Source: Pseudomonadota bacterium (GTDB lineage: Bacteria; Myxococcota_A; UBA796; SXON01). Taken from it: a DNA stretch of 54,050 bases. How positions within the stretch are numbered: position 1 is the first letter of the stretch; each line of letters starts with the position of its first letter. Below are positions 25,571 through 33,629 of this stretch, in pieces. The notes beneath the pieces were generated by a model. It was not told the origin of the DNA, did no database searches, and saw only the letters and a list, made by a program, of their open reading frames with translations. The DNA lies in the NCBI GenBank assembly GCA_030685065.1, contig JAUXQH010000081.1, positions 1 to 54,050 on the forward strand, read 5' to 3'. A program made the position numbers and the translations under genes.

Positions 25571-26641
25571 ATGATCGCCCTCCTCCTCGTCGCCTGCGCG
25601 TCGTCGGATCCTGGCGCGTGGCGCGCCGGCGAGCTGGTGGTGGAGCAGATCGGCCTCGCCGCCGGCACCATCGGGGAGGCCGCCCTGATCGTCGGACCGG
25701 ACGGCACCTCGGTGCTGCTCGACGTGGGAAACGATGCGCACGCCGGCGCGGTGCGCGACGCGGTGGTTCGGCACCTCGGGGAGCCCCGCGTCGACTGGAT
25801 CGTCCTGACCCACTTCCACGCGGATCACGTGGGGGCCATGGACGAGCTGGACGTGGCCGTCGGCTCGGGCGTGATCACGCGCGGCCCCTACGACCTCGAT
25901 CCCGAGGCGGCGAACGCGGACGAGTGGGCAGAGGTCGCGGCGCTTCGGGGGACGCTCCCGTTCGTCGATCTGTGCGAGGGCCCGGAGGAGGCGCCAGCCG
26001 ACATCTCGGCGGGGGGCCCGTGGCCCGCGGGGGGGTGCGCGGGGCTCGCGGGCGCCGGGGACTCCGACGGCATCGGGATCGTGCCGCTCGGCGAGGGGGC
26101 CGCCCTCCGCGTGATCGTCGGGGACGGCTTCACCGCGACCGACCACGCGGAGGTGGGCGCCGACGAGAACGCGCGGAGCCTCGGCGGGACGATCCGGTGG
26201 GGCGACTTCTCCTACTGGTGGGGTGGGGACCTCACGGGCGGAGGGAAGGGCACGCCGGACGTGGAGGGGTGGCTCGCGACGGCACTCGATCCGTCGGACC
26301 TGCCGGCAGAGGGTGTCGACGTGGCGCACCTGCACCACCACGGGATCTCGTCGAGCACGAGCGCCGCCTGGGTCGACCGGCTCCTGCCGGACGGCGGAGG
26401 GGATCGCCACGTGGTGATCGGCGCGACCGGCAGCTACCTCTCCGCTCCGAGCGAAGATGCGCTGACGATGGTCTCGGACCGGCTCGGGGCGGGCTCCGCG
26501 TGGGCGACCGAGACGGGATGGACCGCGGGGAACGACCCGCGCCTCGTCGTCGCGCACGGCGGAGTCCTGGTGCGGGTGAGCGAGGGGGGAGACCGCTGCT
26601 CCGTGGAGGCGGACGGGAGCGCCGCTGCATGTGGAGGCTGA
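25571..26641 (+). CDS. Metallo-beta-lactamase-fold lipoprotein
   Basis: 356 residues. A very short signal IALLLVAC (Cys9) lacks a positive charge. The MBL fold follows: LLDVGND, then the zinc motif THFHADHVG (His81, His83, Asp85, His86) and, further on, WWGGDLTGGG and VAHLHHHGISSS, which resemble the ComEC-like/competence MBL group rather than classic beta-lactamases. The enzyme is probably a phosphodiesterase or hydrolase on the outer or periplasmic face. It begins 22 bases after the methyltransferase-like gene and may be co-transcribed with it. Confidence 0.85.
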   Translation: MIALLLVACASSDPGAWRAGELVVEQIGLAAGTIGEAALIVGPDGTSVLLDVGNDAHAGAVRDAVVRHLGEPRVDWIVLTHFHADHVGAMDELDVAVGSGVITRGPYDLDPEAANADEWAEVAALRGTLPFVDLCEGPEEAPADISAGGPWPAGGCAGLAGAGDSDGIGIVPLGEGAALRVIVGDGFTATDHAEVGADENARSLGGTIRWGDFSYWWGGDLTGGGKGTPDVEGWLATALDPSDLPAEGVDVAHLHHHGISSSTSAAWVDRLLPDGGGDRHVVIGATGSYLSAPSEDALTMVSDRLGAGSAWATETGWTAGNDPRLVVAHGGVLVRVSEGGDRCSVEADGSAAACGG

Positions 26642-26744
26642 CCGGCTGGGGCCCCGGCGACAACCGCTTCCGATGCGTGACCACCCCGAGACGCCCCCGG
26701 GGACGCCCGCGTAGATGTTGTCCTCCAAGGGGAGGATCGCGTCC

Positions 26745-27320
26745 ATGGACACGCAACGGCGGGGAGTGGGGATCGGCTTGCTCGGAGTGACCCTGGTCTT
26801 GATCGGCGGGTGCCTCGGGCCCAAGGGCGGAGGCATCTTCGGCGGGGAGCCGACCGACTTCGCGAAGCTCGACACGGACTCGGACGCCTCGGTGACGTCG
26901 GGCGAGTTCGCGACGTGGGGGGAGGACCAGGGCGTGTTGGACGCCTACATGGGGGACATCGAGGGCGAGATCTCCGACAGCGCCCTCGCCCTGGGGCTGT
27001 ACGACCTCTGGGACATCGAGGGAGCGGGCCTGTCCGAGGCCGAGTGGAACGAGGGGCTGAAGATCTGGTTCCCGGACGCGGCGGCGCAGGACTTCGCGGC
27101 GTGGGACCTGAACATGGATGGGACCATCAACCGTGACGAGCTGGTCGCGGGGATTGCCCACGGCGGCCTGGTGCAGGGCTGGGACGAGGACGGGAACCAG
27201 AAGATCAGCACGGAGGAGGCCTACGACCGGTTCTACGACGTGTTCGACCGTGACGGCGACGACGCCCTGACCGCGGCGGAGTGGCGGTCCGGGCTGGCCA
27301 CCTGGAACTGGGACTTCTGA
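26745..27320 (+). CDS. EF-hand lipoprotein
   Basis: 191 residues. It has a conventional signal with two Arg, then LIGGC (lipobox). The mature part holds at least four EF-hand-like calcium loops: DTDSDASVTSGEF, DLNMDGTINRDEL, DEDGNQKISTEEA and DRDGDDALTAAEW, plus a weaker DIEGAGLSEAEW. The function is probably calcium binding at the cell surface. ATG 26745 is preferred because GGGGAGGA precedes it by eight bases; ATG 26715 is in frame but has no ribosome site. The 103 bases before it hold no gene. Confidence 0.85.
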   Translation: MDTQRRGVGIGLLGVTLVLIGGCLGPKGGGIFGGEPTDFAKLDTDSDASVTSGEFATWGEDQGVLDAYMGDIEGEISDSALALGLYDLWDIEGAGLSEAEWNEGLKIWFPDAAAQDFAAWDLNMDGTINRDELVAGIAHGGLVQGWDEDGNQKISTEEAYDRFYDVFDRDGDDALTAAEWRSGLATWNWDF

Positions 27321-27346
27321 CCGGGCTTCAACCACAGGGGTGAACG

Positions 27347-27946
27347 CTACGGCTCCGGCCACAACCGCTTGGGATGACTCACCCATCGGCTCCCGGCGGC
27401 CGCGAGGCGCCAGGGGGCCTCGCGGTCGCCCGGCTCCGCGTAGTCGATGCCGATGCGCGGGCCCGCGAGGATCGTGGGCGTCCGCTCGCGAGCGTACACG
27501 GCGAGGGGCCCGGCGAGGCGAGCTCCGGAGTGGGACGTGTCGAGGGCGAGGGCGCGGCCGACCTTCCCCGGGCCGGTGAGGAGCACCGGGCCGACCCGCG
27601 TTTCGCCGGCCCCGCGCCGGGCGATCACCAGGTCGAGTCCCTCGACCACCTCGGCGGCGCGCAGGAGCACCGCGGCCGGGTGCCCCTCGGGGCCGGTCAC
27701 GAAGTTGAGGAGGTGGTGCAGGCCGTAGCAGAGGTAGACGTAGGCGTGCCCGGGAGGGCCCCACATCGGGGCGTTGCGTGGGGTCCGGCCCACGCGCGCG
27801 TGGTTCGCAGTGTCGCCCGGGTAGCGATACGCCTCGACCTCCGTGATGCGCAGCCGCACGCCCGCGTGGGCGACCTCGGCGCCGATGAGGTCCCGCGCGA
27901 CGACGAGGGCGTCGCGATCGTAGAACGAAGAGGGCAGGGGAGGCAT
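27347..27946 (-). CDS. 3-methyladenine DNA glycosylase (AAG/MPG family)
   Basis: 199 residues, a standard bacterial length. It excises alkylated or deaminated purines such as 3-methyladenine and hypoxanthine to start base-excision repair. Family signatures are FYDRDALVVARDLIG, TEVEAY with the catalytic Glu38, HARVGRTPRNAPMWGPPGHAYVY (split here: HARVGRTPRN, then MWGPPGHAYVY), LLTGPGKVGRAL and PRIGIDYA. A TAGCTA hexamer ends seven bases upstream of the ATG. It diverges from the subtilase gene and converges on the EF-hand lipoprotein gene. Confidence 0.93.
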   Translation of the reverse strand: MPPLPSSFYDRDALVVARDLIGAEVAHAGVRLRITEVEAYRYPGDTANHARVGRTPRNAPMWGPPGHAYVYLCYGLHHLLNFVTGPEGHPAAVLLRAAEVVEGLDLVIARRGAGETRVGPVLLTGPGKVGRALALDTSHSGARLAGPLAVYARERTPTILAGPRIGIDYAEPGDREAPWRLAAAGSRWVSHPKRLWPEP

Positions 27947-27953
27947 GCTCCGG

Positions 27954-27959
27954 TAGCTA
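27954..27959 (-). promoter_or_regulatory. -10-like TAGCTA (glycosylase gene)
   Basis: TAGCTA lies seven bases upstream of ATG 27946 on the minus strand, in the context GCGATAGCTACCGG. No Shine-Dalgarno is present between it and the start. Confidence 0.35.
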
Positions 27960-27994
27960 TCGCCTCCGGAGCGATCGCCGCGTCCGGTTCAGGC

Positions 27995-28000
27995 TACGTT
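27995..28000 (+). promoter_or_regulatory. -10-like TACGTT (subtilase gene)
   Basis: TACGTT fits TANNNT and ends seven bases before ATG 28008, with CGCGCCC between. The opposing -10 at 27954-27959 is 35 bases away. Confidence 0.4.
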
Positions 28001-28007
28001 CGCGCCC

Positions 28008-29633
28008 ATGCTCGTGTTCGTTCACGCCGTCGCCCTGGCCGCGCCCCTGGCGCCGGATGCCCGGGAGGAGCCCTGGGGCGACGCGCGTCTCGCCGGCGGG
28101 CTCCGCGAGGCCGCGCGGCTCGACGCCGAGGGGCACGTCGACACGTTCCGCTTCGCCCGGGTCGAGCCGCCGCCGGAGGAGGGGATCTCGGTCACGGTCG
28201 AGTCGGAGGATCCGGAGGCCCTCCTCGAGGCCCTCGAAGCCCGGGGCCTCGCGGTCGAGGCCGCGGCCGCGGACCGCGTGCAGGTGTTCGTGCCCTACGC
28301 CCGGCTGCGGGAGGTCGCCGCGCTCCCCGGAGTGCGCCGCGTGCGCGAGCCGTGGCGGGCGGAGCCCAAGGCGCGCATCAGCGAGGGCTACGCCGCCGCC
28401 ATGGAGTCCGACTGGCAGGCGGAGGGCTACGACGGCGCCGGCGTCCGCATCGGCATCGTGGACGTAGGCTTCGACCGGTACGACGCCATCGGCGCGGACG
28501 AGCTGCCCCAGGCGCCGATCACCGACTTCAGCCGGGGATCGGTCGAGGCCACCACGCACGGCACCGCGGTGACCGAGATCGTGTACGACTTCGCTCCGGG
28601 CGCGACGTTCTACCTCGCGACGTTCTCCACGGAGGTCGAGTTCGGCGAGGTGCTGGCGTGGCTCGTCGAGCAGGAGGTCGACGTGATCAACGCCTCGATC
28701 GGGTTCGACAACACCGCGCACGCGGACGGGTACAGCTACGTGACGCGCCTGGTGGAGGACGTGGTCGACCAGGGAATCATCTACGTCGCCGCGTCGGGCA
28801 ACGAGAACGACAAGTACCGGGTGGGCGCGCTCGGGTGGGCGCCGGGCGGCGGCGTGTCGTTGGCGGGCTCGTCTGAGACGCACCTGTGGTCGTACGCGGG
28901 GTACGTCCGCGTGAGCCTGCGCTGGTCCGAGCCGTTCGGCGCCGCCGCCACGGACCTCGACCTGGTCCTCCTGAACGAAGATGGCAGCGAGTGCGGACGC
29001 TCCTCGGATCCGCAGGACGGGGACGACGATCCCTTCGAGTCCATCACCGCGGTCGACTGCTCAGAGCTCGTCACCGCGACGATCGTGGCCGGCGATCCCG
29101 CGGTCGATCCCATCGGGCTCGAGGGCTACCTGTACGCCCCGGACACGATCGAGGCCGCGGAGTGGACGAACACCGAGGACCTCACGTTACCGGGGGACAC
29201 GCGGGGAGGCATCTCGGTGGGCGCGCTGTACGCAGACGACTCGGTTCCGACCTACGCGAGCCGCGGGCCCACGAACGACGGGCGCACGAAGCCCGACGTG
29301 GTCGCGCGGACCGGCGTGAGCACGGCCACCTACGGCCGGGGTGCCTTCGAAGGCACGAGCGCGGCCGCGCCGCACGTGGCGGGGCTCGCCGCCCTCTGGG
29401 TGGACGCCTCGAACCGCCGCGACCAGCCCGAGGTGTTCCGTACCTGGCTGTACGCGCACGCCCGCGATCTGGGGCCGCCCGGCCCGGACGACACGTACGG
29501 CGCTGGCGCCGCGCGGGCGGACGCCCTCCCGCCGACCGCGTGCGGGTGCGCCTCGGGCACGGCCTCCGGCCCTGGCTGGGGCGCTGCGCTGGGGCTCCTC
29601 GTCGCGCTGGCCTCCGTGCGGAGGCGCGCATGA
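28008..29633 (+). CDS. Subtilisin-like serine protease (S8) with MYXO-CTERM tail
   Basis: 541 residues. The short signal is uncharged (LVFVHAVALAAPLA). A prodomain-like region (to about 125) precedes the catalytic domain with Asp152 (IVDVGFD), His184 (THGTAV), oxyanion Asn265 (ASGNEND) and Ser451 (GTSAAAPHVAG), a complete set. Asn to Ser is 186 residues, about 110 more than usual. The extra segment contains SLRWSEPFGAAATDLDLVL, trimmed here to its DLDLVLLNEDG core, resembling a bacterial pre-peptidase C-terminal (PPC) beta-sandwich. The tail is MYXO-CTERM (ACGCAS, a Gly/Leu/Val helix, RRR). Its ATGA overlap couples it to the next lipoprotein. Confidence 0.92.
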   Translation: MLVFVHAVALAAPLAPDAREEPWGDARLAGGLREAARLDAEGHVDTFRFARVEPPPEEGISVTVESEDPEALLEALEARGLAVEAAAADRVQVFVPYARLREVAALPGVRRVREPWRAEPKARISEGYAAAMESDWQAEGYDGAGVRIGIVDVGFDRYDAIGADELPQAPITDFSRGSVEATTHGTAVTEIVYDFAPGATFYLATFSTEVEFGEVLAWLVEQEVDVINASIGFDNTAHADGYSYVTRLVEDVVDQGIIYVAASGNENDKYRVGALGWAPGGGVSLAGSSETHLWSYAGYVRVSLRWSEPFGAAATDLDLVLLNEDGSECGRSSDPQDGDDDPFESITAVDCSELVTATIVAGDPAVDPIGLEGYLYAPDTIEAAEWTNTEDLTLPGDTRGGISVGALYADDSVPTYASRGPTNDGRTKPDVVARTGVSTATYGRGAFEGTSAAAPHVAGLAALWVDASNRRDQPEVFRTWLYAHARDLGPPGPDDTYGAGAARADALPPTACGCASGTASGPGWGAALGLLVALASVRRRA

Positions 29634-30805
29634 CCGCCCGCCGGGGCTTCGGCCTCCTCGCCGCCCTCGCGCTGCTCGCCGGGTGCACGCCCGCCGGGCT
29701 CGACGGCTTCTGGGTCGAGGTGCATGGCCGGGTGGTCGATGAGGACGACGCGGCGGTCAACGGCGCGACGGTCGTGCTCGCCACCGCCGCCGGCGAGTCC
29801 GTGGCGGAGGTGCGCACCACCGGGGACGGCGAGTGGCGGGCCCCCCTCTACGGCACCGAGCTCGACGGCAACGTGCTGGTCGCGCTGGTGCGCGCGGGCG
29901 GGTACGCCGAAGGCCGCGCCACGTTCGAGGTCAACGTCCGCTCCGCGGACACGACCACCCTGCTCGCGGGGCCCGGCCAGACCTGGGACGCGACGTCGCG
30001 CACCCTCGCGACCGTCCGGCTCGCGGAGGAGGCCGACGTGGCCTTCGTCTCCGGCCGCGTCCTCGACGCGGTGACCGGGGATCCGGTGGCCGGCGTCCCG
30101 CTCTCTCTGCAGGCCGGGGCGAACGCGCGGATCGGGGACTCCGCCGTCGGCGCCGGCGAGACAAGCGCGACCGGTGAGTTTCGCTTCGAGGCCACGAAGG
30201 CGGGCGCCTACACGGTCACGGCGGCCGCATCGGGCGAGTACGGCGCCGCCCGCTTTCCCGCGTTCCTCACCGCCACGGGAGGCCGTGCGGTCGGCCTCCT
30301 GGGGGCCCCGGTCGGGCCCGGCCAGCTCCGCGCCAGCGTCTCCTGGGGGGACTCCCCGTTCGACCTCGACCTGCACCTGTCCGCGCCCCTGAAGGGGGGC
30401 ATCGCCGGGGCGGACGGCACCGGCCAGTACCACCTCTGGTCCGGCGCCACGTCCCACCCCGAGCGCGGCGACGAAGCCGATCGCGAGGCGTGGATCGAGC
30501 GCACCGACGCGGACGGGCAGGGGCCGGAGACCGTGTGGATCTCGAGCCTCGCGGTCGAGGGCGTGGTGCGGCTCTCGGTCTTCGACAACGACAACCGCTC
30601 GGACGACGACACCACCGCGCTCGCGGGCTCGGACGCGGTGCTCCAGGTGTGGGCGGGCGAGGACACGCCCCGGTACTGGTCCGCGTCGCCCGGCGAAGTG
30701 GGGACGGCCTGGCGCCCGGTGGAGATCGACGTGGAGACCCTCCTCACCTACTCGGTGGAGTCCTGGTCGGTCGGGAGTGATCCGGCGGATCCCGAGGCGT
30801 TCTAA
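29630..30805 (+). CDS. Lipoprotein with carboxypeptidase-regulatory-like and YfaP-like beta domains
   Basis: 391 residues. It has a conventional signal with two Arg and lipobox ALLAGC. Residues about 30-230 hold two carboxypeptidase-regulatory-like (CarboxypepD_reg) beta-sandwiches (GRVVDEDDAAVNGATVVL; GRVLDAVTGDPVAGVPLSL). From about residue 237 a YfaP/DUF2135-like segment follows (SWGDSPFDLDLHLSAP, then GQYHLWSG and LSVFDNDNRSDDD). The DLDL pattern resembles the insert of the upstream subtilase. The start ATG overlaps the subtilase TGA, so the two are translationally coupled; the lipoprotein could be a partner or inhibitor of the protease, an inference from linkage only. Confidence 0.8.
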   Translation: MTARRGFGLLAALALLAGCTPAGLDGFWVEVHGRVVDEDDAAVNGATVVLATAAGESVAEVRTTGDGEWRAPLYGTELDGNVLVALVRAGGYAEGRATFEVNVRSADTTTLLAGPGQTWDATSRTLATVRLAEEADVAFVSGRVLDAVTGDPVAGVPLSLQAGANARIGDSAVGAGETSATGEFRFEATKAGAYTVTAAASGEYGAARFPAFLTATGGRAVGLLGAPVGPGQLRASVSWGDSPFDLDLHLSAPLKGGIAGADGTGQYHLWSGATSHPERGDEADREAWIERTDADGQGPETVWISSLAVEGVVRLSVFDNDNRSDDDTTALAGSDAVLQVWAGEDTPRYWSASPGEVGTAWRPVEIDVETLLTYSVESWSVGSDPADPEAF

Positions 30806-30924
30806 GGGCGCTTCGAGGGCGGCGTCCGGCGGCGGTCCGCGCAGATCGTGCGCTTCCGCGGGCCTTCGGCCTTGTCGCCCGGGCCTTCTCCGGATAGTCG
30901 CGCCGGTCCTCGGGGAAGGGCGTA

Positions 30925-32094
30925 TTGGACCTCTTTCCGGATCGCTTGGTCTCGGATCTCGAGCGCCTACCCGGCGCGGGCCACAGCTACCTCAAACAGC
31001 TGTGCGCTCCCGATGGGACCGTGCTTCGGGCGGGGCTCGAGCGTGTGGTTTCCCGCCTGGGCGAGCCGATGCGGGGCCGCGCCTCGGAGCTGCTCAGCTC
31101 TCTGGAGAACCGCCGGTTCTTCCAGGGGTTCGCCGAGGTGGCCGCGCTGGCCTCGCTCGAGCCGGCCGGCTGGCGCGCCACGGGGCTCTGCCCGCCCGGG
31201 CCGCGGATCGAGATCACGCGCGTCGGGGGCGCGCTCTCGGGCGCCGCCAGCGCGCCGATGCTCCTCTCCGTGCTCGCGTTCCTCCACCAGACCCGCCCCG
31301 GCGGAGAGGAGGAGACCCGCCGCCGGTTGATCGAGGCGCTCGCGCGGGTGTCCTCGAGGCAGCGGTTCGGGGTGCTCGTCCGCCGCTGGCTGCCGCACGA
31401 CTTCAACCCCGAGCCCGTGCGCCGCGCGATCGAGCTGTGGCTCGGCCAGGTGGCCAACGGGCAGTGGGAGGGCCGCTACGCCGCCTACGAGGACGAGCAC
31501 ATCTCGCTCGAGTTCTGCCTCACGGGGGAGCGCGCGAAGGCGCGCCAGTCGCCCGTCGCGCTCACGCTCGGCCCGTTCTACGCGCACCGCACGCTCGAGG
31601 TGCTCGAGCCTCGCGTGGTCGCCGAGCTCGACCGCCACGTCGCTTCGGCGGAGCGCAATCTCCCGCTCCTCATCGCCTGCGCGGCCGACCAGCCGTGGGC
31701 CGTCAACGAGGGCTACCTGCGGGACTTCCTGTACGGGCGCGCGCGGCGGATCAGCCGTGAGGGCGGCGTCCGCGAGGTCGAGTTCAGCGGCTCCGGGAGC
31801 GTGTCGGTCTTCCGCGATCCGCTGTACGCCTCGGTCGCGGGCCTGCTGCTCGTCGATCGCCGCCCCACGGTCTCGATGGCGATGGGCGTGCGCGCCTGGC
31901 TCAACCCCTGGGCCACCCACCGCCTCACCCCGGCGGACATTCCTTTTTGCTGCTTCGCCGAAGACGTGGGCTGCAGCCGCGCGGCGCGCGCCCTGCCCCC
32001 CCTCGGCGGCGAGGCCGCCGCCGATCCGGGCGGCGCGTCCCTCCGCGTGATGCGGTGGCACGAGGGCAGCGGCCCGCGTATGGAGCTCGGATGA
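30925..32094 (+). CDS. Unknown cytoplasmic protein coupled to thymidine kinase
   Basis: 389 residues, not recognised. No signal peptide or membrane helix. The N-terminal third is helical and Arg/Leu-rich; the middle has FNPEPVRRAIELWLGQV; a conserved-looking strand PLLIACAADQPWAVNEGYL is followed by VFRDPLYASVAGLLLVDRR; near the C-terminus is a Cys cluster (PFCCFAEDVGC). The start is TTG 30925, preceded by GGGGAAGGG; the 119-base gap before it holds no gene. The stop overlaps the tdk start as ATGA, so the proteins are co-translated, but no nucleotide-metabolism motif is visible. Confidence 0.65.
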   Translation: MDLFPDRLVSDLERLPGAGHSYLKQLCAPDGTVLRAGLERVVSRLGEPMRGRASELLSSLENRRFFQGFAEVAALASLEPAGWRATGLCPPGPRIEITRVGGALSGAASAPMLLSVLAFLHQTRPGGEEETRRRLIEALARVSSRQRFGVLVRRWLPHDFNPEPVRRAIELWLGQVANGQWEGRYAAYEDEHISLEFCLTGERAKARQSPVALTLGPFYAHRTLEVLEPRVVAELDRHVASAERNLPLLIACAADQPWAVNEGYLRDFLYGRARRISREGGVREVEFSGSGSVSVFRDPLYASVAGLLLVDRRPTVSMAMGVRAWLNPWATHRLTPADIPFCCFAEDVGCSRAARALPPLGGEAAADPGGASLRVMRWHEGSGPRMELG

Positions 32095-32705
32095 TCCCCC
32101 ACTTGATGCCCCGCGAGGTCGGCTGGATCGAGGTGATCACCGGCTGCATGTTCTCCGGCAAGACCGAAGAGCTCATCCGCCGCATCCGCCGGGCGCAGTA
32201 CGCGCGGCAACGGGTGGTCGTGTTCAAGCCCGGGATGGACGCCCGGTACAGCGAGGACAGCGTCGGGTCGCACTCCGGGATGCGCCTGCGTTCGTTCTCG
32301 GTGGAGAGCGCGGCGGACATCATGCCCCTCGTGGGGGACGCGATGGTGGTCGGCATCGACGAGGGGCAGTTCCTCGGCGCCGAGCTCCCGGCCGTGTGCG
32401 AGAAGCTGGCGAACGAGGGCAAGCGCGTCATCGTCGCCGGGCTCGACACCGACTACCTGGGCCGCCCGTTCGAGCCCATGCCCCACCTGTTGGCGATCGC
32501 CGAGTACATCACCAAGAACCTCGCGATCTGCGTGGTGTGCGGCAACCCCTGCGATCGCAGCCAGCGCGTGGTCAATCGCGACACGCGCTTCCTCGTCGGG
32601 GAGTCGGACGCCTACGAGGCCCGGTGCCGCGCCCACTGGGACCCCGCCAACTTCGAGCCCGTGCAGCAGCGCCTCTCGCTCGGATCGAACCTCAGCGAGG
32701 ACTAG
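32091..32705 (+). CDS. tdk: Thymidine kinase (type II)
   Basis: 204 residues, typical length. It phosphorylates thymidine to dTMP with ATP in the salvage pathway. Walker A GCMFSGKT (18-25), the DEGQF motif with catalytic Glu91, and the C-terminal zinc-binding Cys residues (CVVCGNPC and the later YEARCRAHW) identify the type II family. The ATG overlaps the TGA of the unknown upstream gene by four bases. The frame is open upstream but lacks family sequence. Confidence 0.95.
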   Translation: MIPHLMPREVGWIEVITGCMFSGKTEELIRRIRRAQYARQRVVVFKPGMDARYSEDSVGSHSGMRLRSFSVESAADIMPLVGDAMVVGIDEGQFLGAELPAVCEKLANEGKRVIVAGLDTDYLGRPFEPMPHLLAIAEYITKNLAICVVCGNPCDRSQRVVNRDTRFLVGESDAYEARCRAHWDPANFEPVQQRLSLGSNLSED

Positions 32706-32728
32706 GTGTGCGCGAATCGCGGCCCGGG

Positions 32729-33580
32729 CTACGGGCGCGCCCGCTCGCAGCCCTCGTAGTACTGGATCTCGGGCGTGTAGATGTGGTCGTACGTCCCCAC
32801 GCACATGTGCGTGTGGTAGCGCCCGGCGAACCAGGTGGTGCCGTCACTCGCGACGAGGTCGTGAACATGGCCACCCTGCGCGTCGAAGTCGGTCGCGTCC
32901 GGCGCCGCGCCGTTCAGCTCGGTGCAGCCGAGCAGCACGGTCCCATCGCACATGATCCCGTAGACCTCGATCTCGGCCGCGCCCGGCACGCTTGTGGTTG
33001 CCCACCCGCTGTCGACGAGCACGGCGAGCGCCGCGGGCGTCGGCCCGTGGTGGTGGTAGATGCCCGTGTTCTGGGGGTGGGCCTCCCACGTGTCGAAGGT
33101 CTGGGCTTCCTCGGCGATGTCGTCACCCGGCGCGGCCATCGCCGCGAAGAGCACCGTCCCGTCGAGCCCGACGCCGTCGCCACCTGGGTACTCCTCATCG
33201 CTCGTGCCGGCTTCCAGATCGACCATCTCCGCGGTGATGGTGATGCCCTTCGCCGTCGGGGTCGACGGGATCGTGACGGTCGCGGCCTGCTCGGAGAGCT
33301 CGTTCGGGTTGTGGAAGTGGGTGCCGCCCTGATCGTCGAAGGCCACCCAGTTCGGGTCGGTCTCCGCATAGTACGGGCTCGGGTGCGGCGGGAGGTCGAT
33401 GGTGCTCACGACGATCGTGTCGCTGGCGAGCACGACGTCGACACAGCGGTAGAGCTCCTGGAAGAACGCGGGCACGTCGTCCGCGATGTTCGTCTCGCAC
33501 GTGGCGAGGGTGCGGAGGCTGTCGCCGGCGGTGTCGGCGGTGTCGGTGGGGGTGCAGGCCGAGAGGAGGGCGAAGAGCAT
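32729..33580 (-). CDS. YHYH-domain lipoprotein
   Basis: 283 residues. A short uncharged signal LFALLSAC (Cys9) is followed by a Thr/Asp-rich stretch (PTDTADTAGDS). The core resembles the YHYH domain: His-rich motifs THFHNP, IYHHHGPTP, GGHVHDL and YHTHMC, with Cys pairs. The domain probably binds metal, but its biological role is unknown. ATG 33580 is preferred because GAGGTC lies seven bases upstream and it begins directly at the hydrophobic stretch; an in-frame ATG at 33619 would add an odd 13-residue leader. Confidence 0.75.
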   Translation of the reverse strand: MLFALLSACTPTDTADTAGDSLRTLATCETNIADDVPAFFQELYRCVDVVLASDTIVVSTIDLPPHPSPYYAETDPNWVAFDDQGGTHFHNPNELSEQAATVTIPSTPTAKGITITAEMVDLEAGTSDEEYPGGDGVGLDGTVLFAAMAAPGDDIAEEAQTFDTWEAHPQNTGIYHHHGPTPAALAVLVDSGWATTSVPGAAEIEVYGIMCDGTVLLGCTELNGAAPDATDFDAQGGHVHDLVASDGTTWFAGRYHTHMCVGTYDHIYTPEIQYYEGCERARP

Positions 33581-33629
33581 CGGGTGACCTCGTGCGCATT
33601 TGACACCCCCCGAAGGCATCCGGGCAAGG

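Noticed and set aside
25340..26875. Long minus-strand frame opposite the methyltransferase-like and MBL-fold genes
   Set aside because: The plus strand has the HFHADH zinc motif and a lipobox; the minus product has no recognisable feature.
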